Part shown: positions 1-6,791 of the stretch, piece after piece
Layout: every line of letters begins with the position of its first letter
Position numbering within the stretch: the stretch's first letter is position 1
Assembly (NCBI GenBank): GCA_013151465.1
Contig: JAADIF010000080.1
Span: 1-14,946 of the forward strand
Source of the DNA: Microcaldota archaeon
GTDB lineage: Archaea; Aenigmatarchaeota; Aenigmatarchaeia; QMZP01; QMZT01
Direction of reading: 5' to 3'
DNA: 14,946 nt
Notes under the pieces: model-generated
Seen by the model: the letters and a program-made list of their open reading frames with translations, nothing else
Told to the model about the DNA's origin: nothing
Database searches by the model: none
Program-made: the position numbers and the translations under genes

Positions 1-577
1 GGCTTTGCGTAAGGCCGGTTTTCTTTGCAAGTTCCGCTAAGACCTGTTCAATTTCAAGATATCGCGATTTTGCAAGCGACTTTGGCCTTTTCAAAAGAAG
101 CCCGTATTTTACGAGGACGTCTATTATGTGAAAGTCAATTATCGCAAAATCATCATAGCCAATGTTTCGCAAAAAATGGCTTGCCTCCTTGTACCCAAGG
201 CCTTTCACGCTCCTTGCAAGATAATCGCGAAGTTCGAAGGGTTCCATTTCCTTTATGGCGCTTAATATCTCGCCCTTCCTTTTTGCTGCATCAGCTATGT
301 AGGATGCCCTTGCGTTGGGAAACCTGTGGCCAAGCTCCCTTAGCCTTTTTGCAAGCTCATTTTCAGAAGATATTATAAACCCGTCGCCGATTTCATCCTG
401 AATGCGCATTGCGCGCTCTGCGTTAAAGTTTGCCGTAAGAAGGCAGAAGCACAGCTCACTGAATATCTCGTTTATTCCCGATTTCCCCTTTCTTTTGAAT
501 TCAGAGATGCGCTTTTCGACCGTTTTCCTGACAGCGCTTCTTTTCAGCGCTTCTATTTCTTTTAGCAGGGCTTTCAT
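1..577 (-). CDS. ogg: 8-oxoguanine DNA glycosylase/AP lyase, archaeal Ogg2 type (3' end outside window)
   Basis: Base-excision repair enzyme that removes 8-oxoguanine and nicks the abasic site. 192 residues are visible; the family is usually about 207, so roughly 15 C-terminal residues lie beyond the window edge. The read matches the helix-hairpin-helix core of archaeal Ogg2: VKGLGYKEASHFLRNIG at about residues 124-140 holds the expected Schiff-base lysine (K130), and IIDFHI holds the catalytic aspartate (D148), the spacing known for the Methanocaldococcus enzyme (K129/D147). The ATG at 577 is the only start after the in-frame stop at 602-604; no clear Shine-Dalgarno (SD) precedes it. It begins 24 bp after the flavodiiron gene and is probably its last co-transcribed partner, linking oxygen detoxification with repair of oxidised DNA. 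Family assignment is firm; operon membership is inferred from spacing and strand. Confidence 0.88.
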   Translation of the reverse strand, partial: MKALLKEIEALKRSAVRKTVEKRISEFKRKGKSGINEIFSELCFCLLTANFNAERAMRIQDEIGDGFIISSENELAKRLRELGHRFPNARASYIADAAKRKGEILSAIKEMEPFELRDYLARSVKGLGYKEASHFLRNIGYDDFAIIDFHIIDVLVKYGLLLKRPKSLAKSRYLEIEQVLAELAKKTGLTQS

Positions 578-601
578 GAAAAAGAAGTGGAAAAGAGGCT
601 T

Positions 602-1795
602 TTAATTTTTAACCAGCCCCGCCTCTTTGTGGCGGAGGTATATCTTTTCCGCCAGCTCGTCAATCCTTTTCAAATCATCTTCTCTCGGATATCCCCTGAC
701 CATAACGGGCTCTATCAGTTCTGTCTTGAGGTTTGGGATTAATGCCTTTATCCTCTCGGATTCTGTCTCCGCCCAGCCGAACGAGCCTACGATGGAGACG
801 AACCTCGTTTTTGGGCGTAGGGCATTTACAAGGTAGCCGGCGTACACGATTGCGGGATGGGGCCCCACAAGAAGCGTTGGCGATGCAAAGACAATAGTCG
901 CGGCATCGACAATGGATATCGCCAACTCCCCTATATCCGTTTCTGTCAGGTTGAACACCTTCGCCTTTATCCCTCTTTTTTCAAGGGCTCTTGCCAGGTG
1001 TTCTGTTATAGCCTTTGTGCTGTGATGCATTGACACATAGGGAATTACAGCCACATTTTTGGCATTGTCTGATACCCAGTCTTCGTATGCTTCAAGAATG
1101 AAAGAAGGCTCATGATAGACAGGTCCGTGGCTCGGTGCTATCATGGCTATGTCCAGCCCTTCCAATGTTTTCAGATGGTTCTTTATCATGGGGCGGAAGG
1201 GCATCATTATCTCCGCATAATACCTTTTTGCCGCTTCGTAAATCTCGTCCTCGTTTTCCACGAACAATTCTTCCGAAGCGAAATGCGAACCCAGAAAATC
1301 GCAGGTGAAAAGGATTTTGTCCTCTTTCAGGTAAGTGAGCATCGTCTCCGGCCAGTGGACCCACGGCGTGAGAATAAACTGGAGCGTCCTGTTTCCGAGA
1401 GAAAGCGTGTCGCCGTTTTTTATTGTTTTTATTTGTTCTTCTCCGATTGCCGGATGGAGGGAAAGGAGGAATTCTTTGCATTTTTCGTTTGTAACAATCT
1501 TTGCCTCCGGATATCTTTCGAGAAGGGCGGGAAGCGCGCCGGAATGGTCCTGCTCTGCGTGGTTTGAGATTATGTAGTCTATTCTTTCCGTTTCCAGGTT
1601 TTCAAGGTTTTCAAGCAGTTCGTCCGTTTTTGTCGGGTCGACAGAATCTATCAGCGCCGTCTTTTCGCTTCCTTTAATTAAATATGCATTATAGCTTGTA
1701 CCGTCGGGGAGCGGTATAAGCTCGTCAAAGAGCTTTCGCTCTTTATCCCTTGCCCCGGCTTCCCAAATCCCCTCTATTAACTTTCTTGCAGCCAT
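602..1795 (-). CDS. fprA: Flavodiiron protein (A-type flavoprotein, FprA family)
   Basis: Cytoplasmic oxygen (and/or NO) reductase with a diiron site and FMN, typically fed by rubredoxin. 397 aa, the normal two-domain length. Residues 1-245 are the beta-lactamase-like domain with all expected iron ligands visible: H79-x-E81-x-D83-H84, H147 (PWVHWPE), D166 (FTCDFLGSH) and H223 (PSHGP). Residues about 248-395 are the flavodoxin domain, with the phosphate-binding loop in VIPYVSMHHSTKAI and a later loop at SIVGSFGWAE. The ATG at 1795 abuts the rubredoxin stop codon (TAA-ATG), with AAGGA just upstream as SD, implying tight coupling to its electron donor. O2 versus NO preference cannot be read from sequence. 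Confidence 0.95.
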   Translation of the reverse strand: MAARKLIEGIWEAGARDKERKLFDELIPLPDGTSYNAYLIKGSEKTALIDSVDPTKTDELLENLENLETERIDYIISNHAEQDHSGALPALLERYPEAKIVTNEKCKEFLLSLHPAIGEEQIKTIKNGDTLSLGNRTLQFILTPWVHWPETMLTYLKEDKILFTCDFLGSHFASEELFVENEDEIYEAAKRYYAEIMMPFRPMIKNHLKTLEGLDIAMIAPSHGPVYHEPSFILEAYEDWVSDNAKNVAVIPYVSMHHSTKAITEHLARALEKRGIKAKVFNLTETDIGELAISIVDAATIVFASPTLLVGPHPAIVYAGYLVNALRPKTRFVSIVGSFGWAETESERIKALIPNLKTELIEPVMVRGYPREDDLKRIDELAEKIYLRHKEAGLVKN

Positions 1796-1969
1796 TTATT
1801 CCTTCCCCTCTTCAACCTTTTTGAACATGTCCTTTTTGACGCCGCATACAGGGCACACCCATGTGTCCGGTATGTCCTCAAATGCTGTTCCGGGCGCTAT
1901 GCCGCTGTCCGGGTCCCCCTTTTCCGGGTCGTATACATAGCCGCATACCGTGCAAACCCACCTGTCCAT
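1796..1969 (-). CDS. Rubredoxin
   Basis: 57-aa one-iron electron carrier. The protein starts MDRWVCTVCGYVYDPEKGD and ends with WVCPVCGVKKDMFKKVEE, giving the two CxxCG knuckles of the Fe(Cys)4 site and the aromatic residues standard in the family; length is typical (50-57 aa). The start ATG at 1969 is set by a full AGGAGG at 1976-1981, which overlaps the TAG stop of rubrerythrin. Its own stop touches the ATG of the flavodiiron gene. It probably reduces both neighbours: the oxygen-reducing flavodiiron protein and the peroxide-reducing rubrerythrin. Confidence 0.97.
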   Translation of the reverse strand: MDRWVCTVCGYVYDPEKGDPDSGIAPGTAFEDIPDTWVCPVCGVKKDMFKKVEEGKE

Positions 1970-1979
1970 AACACGCCTC

Positions 1980-2564
1980 CTAAAATTTCTCGCATTTCAG
2001 CTCGAAATAATCTCTCGGGTGGCCGCATGACGGGCATTTCTCTGGCGGCTCTTCGCCGTCATGGATGTATCCGCATTTCATGCATACCCAGTAGACCTTG
2101 CCGGGCTTTTTGAACATTTCATTTTTTTCAAGCGATTCAAGTATCGCCTTGAACCTCTCCTCGTGATGCATCTCCGCCTTCGCTATTGCCCTTATTCTAG
2201 CGGCGATATCAGGGAAGCCTTCGTCCTCTGCAACCTTTGCAAATTCAGGATAAAGCCCGCTGTTTTCCTCGTGCTCCCCTTCTATGGCCGCCATCAAATT
2301 TGCTTTTGTGTCTCCCATCCTCACATCGGATGCGGCGTCAACCATCATCTTTTCGATATCATCAGTTTCCTCTTTTTTCACTTCCTGAAGCATGCGGAAA
2401 AACCATTTCGCATGCTCCTGCTCGTTCTTCGCGGTTGTCTCAAAGACCTCTGCGATTTTCATGAAGCCCTCTTTTCTTGCAATCTTTGCGAACATGTCAT
2501 ACCTGTTTCTCGCCTGCGACTCCCCGACAAACGCCTTTGTGAGATTTTCGATTGTCTTAAGCAT
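1980..2564 (-). CDS. rbr: Rubrerythrin
   Basis: Peroxide-reducing non-haem diiron protein of anaerobes, cytoplasmic. 194 aa from the ATG at 2564. Residues about 1-145 are a ferritin-like four-helix domain with the repeated Glu and ExxH ligand pattern (ESQARNRYD, ENEQEHAKWF, EGEHEEN, EMHHEERF). Residues about 155-194 are a rubredoxin-like tail with CMKCGY and CPSCGH. I choose ATG 2564 (MLKTIENL) because AGGAGGTG lies at 2571-2578, seven bases upstream; a GTG at 2573 would sit inside that SD. It is the first gene of the rubrerythrin-rubredoxin-flavodiiron-Ogg unit, and its stop codon is TAG. Confidence 0.96.
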   Translation of the reverse strand: MLKTIENLTKAFVGESQARNRYDMFAKIARKEGFMKIAEVFETTAKNEQEHAKWFFRMLQEVKKEETDDIEKMMVDAASDVRMGDTKANLMAAIEGEHEENSGLYPEFAKVAEDEGFPDIAARIRAIAKAEMHHEERFKAILESLEKNEMFKKPGKVYWVCMKCGYIHDGEEPPEKCPSCGHPRDYFELKCEKF

Positions 2565-2597
2565 AAAAAGCACCTCCTGTTCAGAATATGGAAAATG

Positions 2598-2607
2598 TAT
2601 TTATATA
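2598..2607 (-). promoter_or_regulatory. TATA box of the oxidative-stress operon
   Basis: On the minus strand TATATAAATA lies at 2598-2607, 34 nt upstream of the rubrerythrin ATG, leaving room for a start site near 2575-2580 and a short leader with the AGGAGGTG SD at 2571-2578. The sequence fits an archaeal TATA element; its function is inferred from position. Confidence 0.7.
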
Positions 2608-2617
2608 GGATTTTTCA

Positions 2618-3238
2618 TCAAGCTCTTCTGAACCTATTCCCGGCTCTCCTTTTTAGTGAGCACAATCTTTCCCATTCCTTTTCAAGTTCTGTCTTGTGCT
2701 CTATTGTAAACGAAAGATGGGACCACAGATACATCATGACAGCCGCTCCAAAAAGATAGCCGAGATAATTGAAGATGTAAATATTCTCCTGTTTTCCGAC
2801 TATCTTTAATATAGTTATGATATCTCCTTCCGTCGCGAAAAAATAGAAAAGGGGATCAGATGCGAAACCTATCATTGCGAATGTCAGCATATTGCCCCAT
2901 ATCATATGTTTTTTTCTTCTTGCGTAAAGATTCAGAATAGAAAGAAATATCACTATGAATATGTTTCCCATTATTCCCGCCGCAAGAAAGACGATTGCCT
3001 CAGCATCGGTAAGATGGCATAAGGGTGTCACCTCTGCCATCATCCCGGTTTCATATGCATGATTCATCGAGAACGTGTAAGGGCAGTCAAGGCCTTTGAC
3101 TATCATCATATGGAACATTTCATGTGTCATTGGGGCAATCGATGTTGATATGAAAAGAAATATGATAATGCCTATGACTCCGGACGAGTAATAATTTCTG
3201 AAATAACATTTTGGGTTAATCTTTTCATATCCTTCAAT
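2618..3238 (-). CDS. HExxH multi-pass membrane protein, putative intramembrane zinc metalloprotease; start codon unclear
   Basis: Unassigned membrane protein carrying HEMFH just after a hydrophobic helix, the arrangement of site-2-protease-like (M50) peptidases. Four membrane segments are visible: GVIGIIIFLFISTSIAPM, IVFLAAGIMGNIFIVIFLSI, MLTFAMIGFASDPLFYFF and YLGYLFGAAVMMYLW; the Asp of ASDPLF in the third could be a further metal ligand. The first ordinary ATG (3130) would start the protein 3 residues before HEMFH and delete helix 1, so it is unlikely to be the true start. The frame is open to a TAG at 3278-3280 with no ATG, GTG or TTG. I end it at an ATT (3238) preceded by AAGG eight bases upstream; alternatives are a one-base frameshift from the ATG at 3276 or TAG readthrough. 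C terminus is basic (KRRAGNRFRRA). Protease activity is inference. Confidence 0.6.
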   Translation of the reverse strand: MEGYEKINPKCYFRNYYSSGVIGIIIFLFISTSIAPMTHEMFHMMIVKGLDCPYTFSMNHAYETGMMAEVTPLCHLTDAEAIVFLAAGIMGNIFIVIFLSILNLYARRKKHMIWGNMLTFAMIGFASDPLFYFFATEGDIITILKIVGKQENIYIFNYLGYLFGAAVMMYLWSHLSFTIEHKTELEKEWERLCSLKRRAGNRFRRA

Positions 3239-3277
3239 TTCTATCGCCTTGATAACTTTAAGATTACCGTTCCCATT

Positions 3278-3445
3278 CTATTGTTCGGTCTCGTTAAACT
3301 CATTTATTATGCTTGAAAGGGCAAAAAGCTCTTTTCGCTGCTCTTCCATTATATCTATCAGGGGCATTGTCTTCATTTTTGCCAAATAAATTATGATGCT
3401 TATCATACCCGTTATTATCGATATGAACAACAATCGCTGCGGCAT
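3278..3445 (-). CDS. Small single-pass membrane protein, unknown function
   Basis: 55 aa: an N-terminal hydrophobic helix (LLFISIITGMISIIIYLA, residues 5-22) and a short charged tail (MEEQRKELFALSSIINEF) likely to be helical. Its ATG at 3445 touches the TAG of the 453-aa gene (TAG-ATG), so it would be translated by coupling. It ends with TAG at 3278-3280, and the frame stays open after that stop into the HExxH protein. It could be a separate small anchor protein or the N-terminal part of a split or recoded longer protein. I recognise no family. Confidence 0.6.
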   Translation of the reverse strand: MPQRLLFISIITGMISIIIYLAKMKTMPLIDIMEEQRKELFALSSIINEFNETEQ

Positions 3446-4807
3446 CTAATCACTCATCTCTTCTATTATCCTGAGAGCGCTTTTGTAATAATCAGAAAAG
3501 TATTCGCCTTCGAATCCTCTTGCGTATTCGCATTCTTCCATACGGTTGAAGAATCCTATTATCTCCTTCTTGATATCTTCATGTATGTCTTTTTTCTTTT
3601 TGGTTATTTCTATGATTTCCCTATATGTCGTCGAATATGGTATTCCCATTTTAATCTCGAGAAAATCCTTGAGTACATGAGCCGCCTTTATTATCGCCTC
3701 TCTGTTATTCTGGATACCCTTTATTTTCTCGAGATTCTCCTTTGCAAGTCGCTCCAATTTTTCATCCCGCGTTTCTTTTTTTGTTCTTTTGAAAATGTCC
3801 GAAACCTCATGTACGATACCGAATTTTTTCTGCTTTGCATCTTTTTGTTTCCTTTTTCTGTCCTTCTTTTTCTGTTTGACTGGAATCTCCTTTTTCATGT
3901 CTATTAGAGTAAGCTTGTCTGTTCCAGTTTCCTTTTTCCCATCTTCACTTTTTGTCCTGACTAATGAGACCTGATCTGCAAACTGATGGAAAGGTCTTTC
4001 CACATCCGTCTTCAGTGTCTCTGCATGTTGTTGGGTGTTTTCTTGATTTGCACGGATGTCAATCTTTTCATGAGGAGTGTTATCTTCTTTCTTTTCCGGT
4101 ATCTGTTCTTCATATCTTGCATCAGCCCTTTGTTGTTGCAGGTTCTGCATTTCCGGATTTTGGGCGCCCTTTTCGGAATCCCCATGCTTTACCTCTGCTG
4201 CAGGAACAACGTCGTCTTTCTTCTCAATCTCCCGTCTGTTGTTGTCGGTTTTATTATTTTCTGCGCCCACACTGTCGTAGATATTCTCCCCTTCACTTTC
4301 TCGTATCTCAGGCATATCCATGTATTCTTCGTTTGTTCTTCTCGGCTCTGCTTGATTATAAAATTCATTCTGAATCAATGCGTCCTGTTGAGTATCCTGC
4401 TGCAAAGGACGCACACCCAACGGCCTTACGATGCCGCGTTGCGTGGGCAATTCCTGGACATGGGGGGTTCCGCGACTGAAAACGGGAAGGTAATTCCATA
4501 TCTTGATTATGTCATAGAACATATCAGCTGGAAGGTCAACGCTTTCTGGCCCGAAGTTAAGTGGTATCTGCTCTTCCCCGGTATCAAATACAACACGGGC
4601 GCGACCTCCATCCTTTACAATCTTTATCTCTCCTAGAACTATTTCATTTCGTTTTCTTGAGTATTCGCTCTTTATCGCGCCCTTCTTTTTCAACCTGCCA
4701 AGTGTCCTTTCTTTTTTCAGCTTCTCAAGAGCTTTCTCGTAGTCCTTCTTGCTTATCGCGCCCTTCTTGTATGCCTTCTTCAGCGTTTTTGAAAGACCTC
4801 TTATCAT
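3446..4807 (-). CDS. Charged 453-aa protein with low-complexity linker, MoxR/VWA cluster; possible DUF4129-like C-terminal domain
   Basis: No confident family. Three parts can be seen. Residues 1-110 begin with a basic helical stretch (KKAYKKGAISKKDYEKALEK) and a small globular-looking part (EIKIVKDGGRARVVFDTGEE). Residues about 115-330 are hydrophilic, rich in Gln, Glu, Lys and Asn, and probably disordered. Residues about 340-453 are a compact helical domain (AAHVLKDFLEIKMGIPYSTTYREIIEI ... FSDYYKSALRIIEEM, quoted as two pieces of 27 residues or fewer in sum with an omission between them is avoided here; key positions are the G-x-P-x-S-T-T segment near residue 390 and the final SALRIIEEM helix). 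That last domain recalls DUF4129 domains found beside MoxR and DUF58 genes, which is inference. No membrane segment is present. It has its own TATA box, an AGGAG SD and follows the VWA gene by 55 bp. Confidence 0.75.
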   Translation of the reverse strand: MIRGLSKTLKKAYKKGAISKKDYEKALEKLKKERTLGRLKKKGAIKSEYSRKRNEIVLGEIKIVKDGGRARVVFDTGEEQIPLNFGPESVDLPADMFYDIIKIWNYLPVFSRGTPHVQELPTQRGIVRPLGVRPLQQDTQQDALIQNEFYNQAEPRRTNEEYMDMPEIRESEGENIYDSVGAENNKTDNNRREIEKKDDVVPAAEVKHGDSEKGAQNPEMQNLQQQRADARYEEQIPEKKEDNTPHEKIDIRANQENTQQHAETLKTDVERPFHQFADQVSLVRTKSEDGKKETGTDKLTLIDMKKEIPVKQKKKDRKRKQKDAKQKKFGIVHEVSDIFKRTKKETRDEKLERLAKENLEKIKGIQNNREAIIKAAHVLKDFLEIKMGIPYSTTYREIIEITKKKKDIHEDIKKEIIGFFNRMEECEYARGFEGEYFSDYYKSALRIIEEMSD

Positions 4808-4818
4808 GCAATCAACCC

Positions 4819-4824
4819 ACTCCT
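4819..4824 (-). promoter_or_regulatory. Ribosome-binding site of the 453-aa gene
   Basis: AGGAGT on the minus strand lies 11 nt upstream of the ATG at 4807, a long but workable spacing, and no closer in-frame start exists. Confidence 0.5.
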
Positions 4825-4843
4825 ATTAATTAATTATTAAGCC

Positions 4844-4854
4844 GTTTTTATAAA
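4844..4854 (-). promoter_or_regulatory. Internal promoter (TATA box) before the 453-aa gene
   Basis: TTTATAAAAAC on the minus strand sits in the 55-bp gap between the VWA gene and the 453-aa gene, 37-47 nt upstream of the ATG. It suggests the 453-aa/55-aa/HExxH genes can be transcribed separately from the MoxR-DUF58-VWA part. Confidence 0.55.
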
Positions 4855-4862
4855 TTGTGCAT

Positions 4863-5822
4863 CTATGGAAGAGGCTTATATTTTGTAATCTCAATTCCCC
4901 ATTCTATAAGGAGTACAAAACATACAAGAAGCAGCAGATAGAATGTCGGACTTATTTCAGCCTCTTTATATTTTATTCCTGACCTGAGGGCACCTTCTAA
5001 TGCACTTTTATTTGAAACGACAAAATATATTCCTCCGGTTTCGTTTGCTATTGTTCTCAATGCGTCCTCATCAAGTTCTGGGAACTTCGCAACCGTTACA
5101 TTTTCACCTGTTCTGTTATCTGAAAATGTTATGTTCTCCTGTTTTGTACCTATCCCTATCACTATGACGTTTATATTGTTCTCTTTCAGAGTTGTGAGTG
5201 ACTCATTTATCCCTATGCCCATGTTGCTTATTCCGTCAGTTGTCAGTATTATTGTCCTGTTTCTTGCAGAGCTATGAAGAAGTGAGGCACTCGTAACAAG
5301 GGCATCTCCTATGGCTGTTCCGGCCGGCTCTTCAAGGGTTATGCTCTTCATAATTTTTTTCAGTTCATTCTGATCATCTATCAGTTTTGTTTTGACATAT
5401 GCTTTTCCAGCGAACGTCACTATCCCTATCTTTGTTTTTTCTAAGTCGTCAAGCCATGATGTGTACACATCTTTCGCTGCCTCCAATCTGTTGGGATTGA
5501 AATCCGGTGTGAGCATCGACGACGAAGTATCTATAGCAAGCACGAAATCTGTGTTGGAAACATATTGTCCATAAATCAGACGTGGGTCTGAGATCGTTAT
5601 CACTATCAATGCAAATGCCATTATCCTTAGGATGAGTGGTATCAGGCTGACCGAAAATACCTTTCTCCCCATAGTCCTTTCAAGGGTTTCGAAATTGCCG
5701 AATATCATTGTCCTTTTTCTGGAATATCTTTTTGCAAGCAAAAAGAGGACAATGACAAGACCTATTAGTATAAGAAGCAAGTTCATATATTCGTATGAAA
5801 ATATAAGTCTCATCTCCATCAC
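4863..5822 (-). CDS. VWA-domain membrane protein, BatA-like
   Basis: 319 aa from GTG 5822 (ATG 5819, one codon later, is equally possible). Residues about 14-30 and 63-78 are membrane helices; residues about 92-285 are a von Willebrand A domain with a complete MIDAS metal site: D98-T-S-S-S102, the Thr in PAGTAIGDAL and the Asp in LTTDGISN. A third helix (YLLLLVCFVLLIEWGI) lies near the C terminus. The order helix-helix-VWA-helix is that of Bat aerotolerance-type proteins and of MoxR-partner VWA proteins. The start follows the DUF58 stop with no gap. Probable role: membrane-anchored adaptor that takes substrates to the MoxR ATPases; the substrate is unknown. Stop codon TAG. Confidence 0.9.
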   Translation of the reverse strand: MMEMRLIFSYEYMNLLLILIGLVIVLFLLAKRYSRKRTMIFGNFETLERTMGRKVFSVSLIPLILRIMAFALIVITISDPRLIYGQYVSNTDFVLAIDTSSSMLTPDFNPNRLEAAKDVYTSWLDDLEKTKIGIVTFAGKAYVKTKLIDDQNELKKIMKSITLEEPAGTAIGDALVTSASLLHSSARNRTIILTTDGISNMGIGINESLTTLKENNINVIVIGIGTKQENITFSDNRTGENVTVAKFPELDEDALRTIANETGGIYFVVSNKSALEGALRSGIKYKEAEISPTFYLLLLVCFVLLIEWGIEITKYKPLP

Positions 5823-6791
5823 TTACAGACCTTCGCTAAGTTCTATGTATTTTATGAGTTGCTTTATGAACGTATCCGTTGTATATACGCGGAAAAATCC
5901 TGCTTTCGTATTCTTGAATTCTTCCTCTACCATTTTTACCTGCTCTGCAGCAAGGCGTTCGTATTTGAATCTGGCTATATCAGAATCTATGGTAATTATT
6001 CTGTTGCTGTATGGGTCCCTGACCCTGATATAACCAACATCCTTTGGGAGTTCATCATCGCGTATATCCCTTACCATTATTCCTATTATTCGGTCTATCT
6101 TTCCGCCAACCATCTTCAGGGCATCCTTCCATCCATCTCCGTCAAGACCTATGAAGTCCGATATTATGAAAAGTATTGTTCTTGGCTCTGCTGTGTTCAG
6201 AACATATGTAAGAGCATCTTCGAGATCATAACCCCCGCCTTGATTTTTTTCATTTACCATAAACCTGAGAGCTTTATAATACTGCGTTGTTTCATTAGTC
6301 GGCTCCAGATTTGCAACTATTTTCTCATTGAATATTGTGAATCCTGTATTATCTCCTGTTTCGACTGCCGCGTAAATGATTGCGCCTGCAATTATATTTG
6401 CATATTCATATTTTGTCTTCTTTTGTGTCCCAAAAAGCATGGAGCTTGACGAATCCAGGAGTACCTGCACATAAAGATCCCTCTCCTCCTCGTACTGCTT
6501 TACGTAAAGCGATTTAGAGCGCAGCGATGCCTTCCAGTCAATTTTTGTAGCATCGTCCTGTCCCGGAACGTATTCCCTAAGGCCTGCAAATTCTATGCCG
6601 CTTCCTTTGAAAAGTATCTGGTATTTCATAAGAAACCTAAAGGCATCAACAAGTTTTTTTACCTCCTTGTCTATCTCATTGATAAGGTTTTTTGTCTTCA
6701 GATTAGGATCAATCGTGTCTCCAAAACCTTTTATCTTTATGGAAAGAATGGATGACAATCTGCCCTTCTCCTTCTTGTTATCTCCGGTCAT
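5823..6791 (-). CDS. DUF58 domain protein
   Basis: 322 aa, soluble. The DUF58 signature is at residues 63-92 (GSGIEFAGLREYVPGQDD then IDWKASLRS), followed by a VWA-like fold with a D113-S-S-S-S117 metal-site motif and ISDFIGLDGDGW near residue 215. Many DUF58 proteins carry two N-terminal membrane helices; this one does not. The ATG overlaps the MoxR2 stop (ATGA at 6788-6791). DUF58, MoxR and VWA genes form a well-known conserved trio, and DUF58 is thought to be a MoxR partner; its exact activity is not established. Confidence 0.93.
   Translation of the reverse strand: MTGDNKKEKGRLSSILSIKIKGFGDTIDPNLKTKNLINEIDKEVKKLVDAFRFLMKYQILFKGSGIEFAGLREYVPGQDDATKIDWKASLRSKSLYVKQYEEERDLYVQVLLDSSSSMLFGTQKKTKYEYANIIAGAIIYAAVETGDNTGFTIFNEKIVANLEPTNETTQYYKALRFMVNEKNQGGGYDLEDALTYVLNTAEPRTILFIISDFIGLDGDGWKDALKMVGGKIDRIIGIMVRDIRDDELPKDVGYIRVRDPYSNRIITIDSDIARFKYERLAAEQVKMVEEEFKNTKAGFFRVYTTDTFIKQLIKYIELSEGL

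Noticed and set aside
2571..2573. GTG at 2573 as rubrerythrin start
   Set aside because: It is part of the AGGAGGTG ribosome-binding site for the ATG at 2564.
2061..2759. 232-codon plus-strand ORF
   Set aside because: Antisense to rubrerythrin and the HExxH gene; Cys/Phe/Leu-rich translation typical of a shadow frame.
3986..4636. 216-codon plus-strand ORF with hydrophobic stretches that look like membrane helices
   Set aside because: Antisense to the Lys/Glu-rich 453-aa gene; the reverse of such codons gives Phe/Leu/Ser-rich text automatically.
1980..4865. Genome-wide recoding of TAG (pyrrolysine)
   Set aside because: Rubrerythrin and the VWA protein end with TAG at normal family C termini, so TAG is a working stop; only local readthrough at 3278-3280 remains possible.
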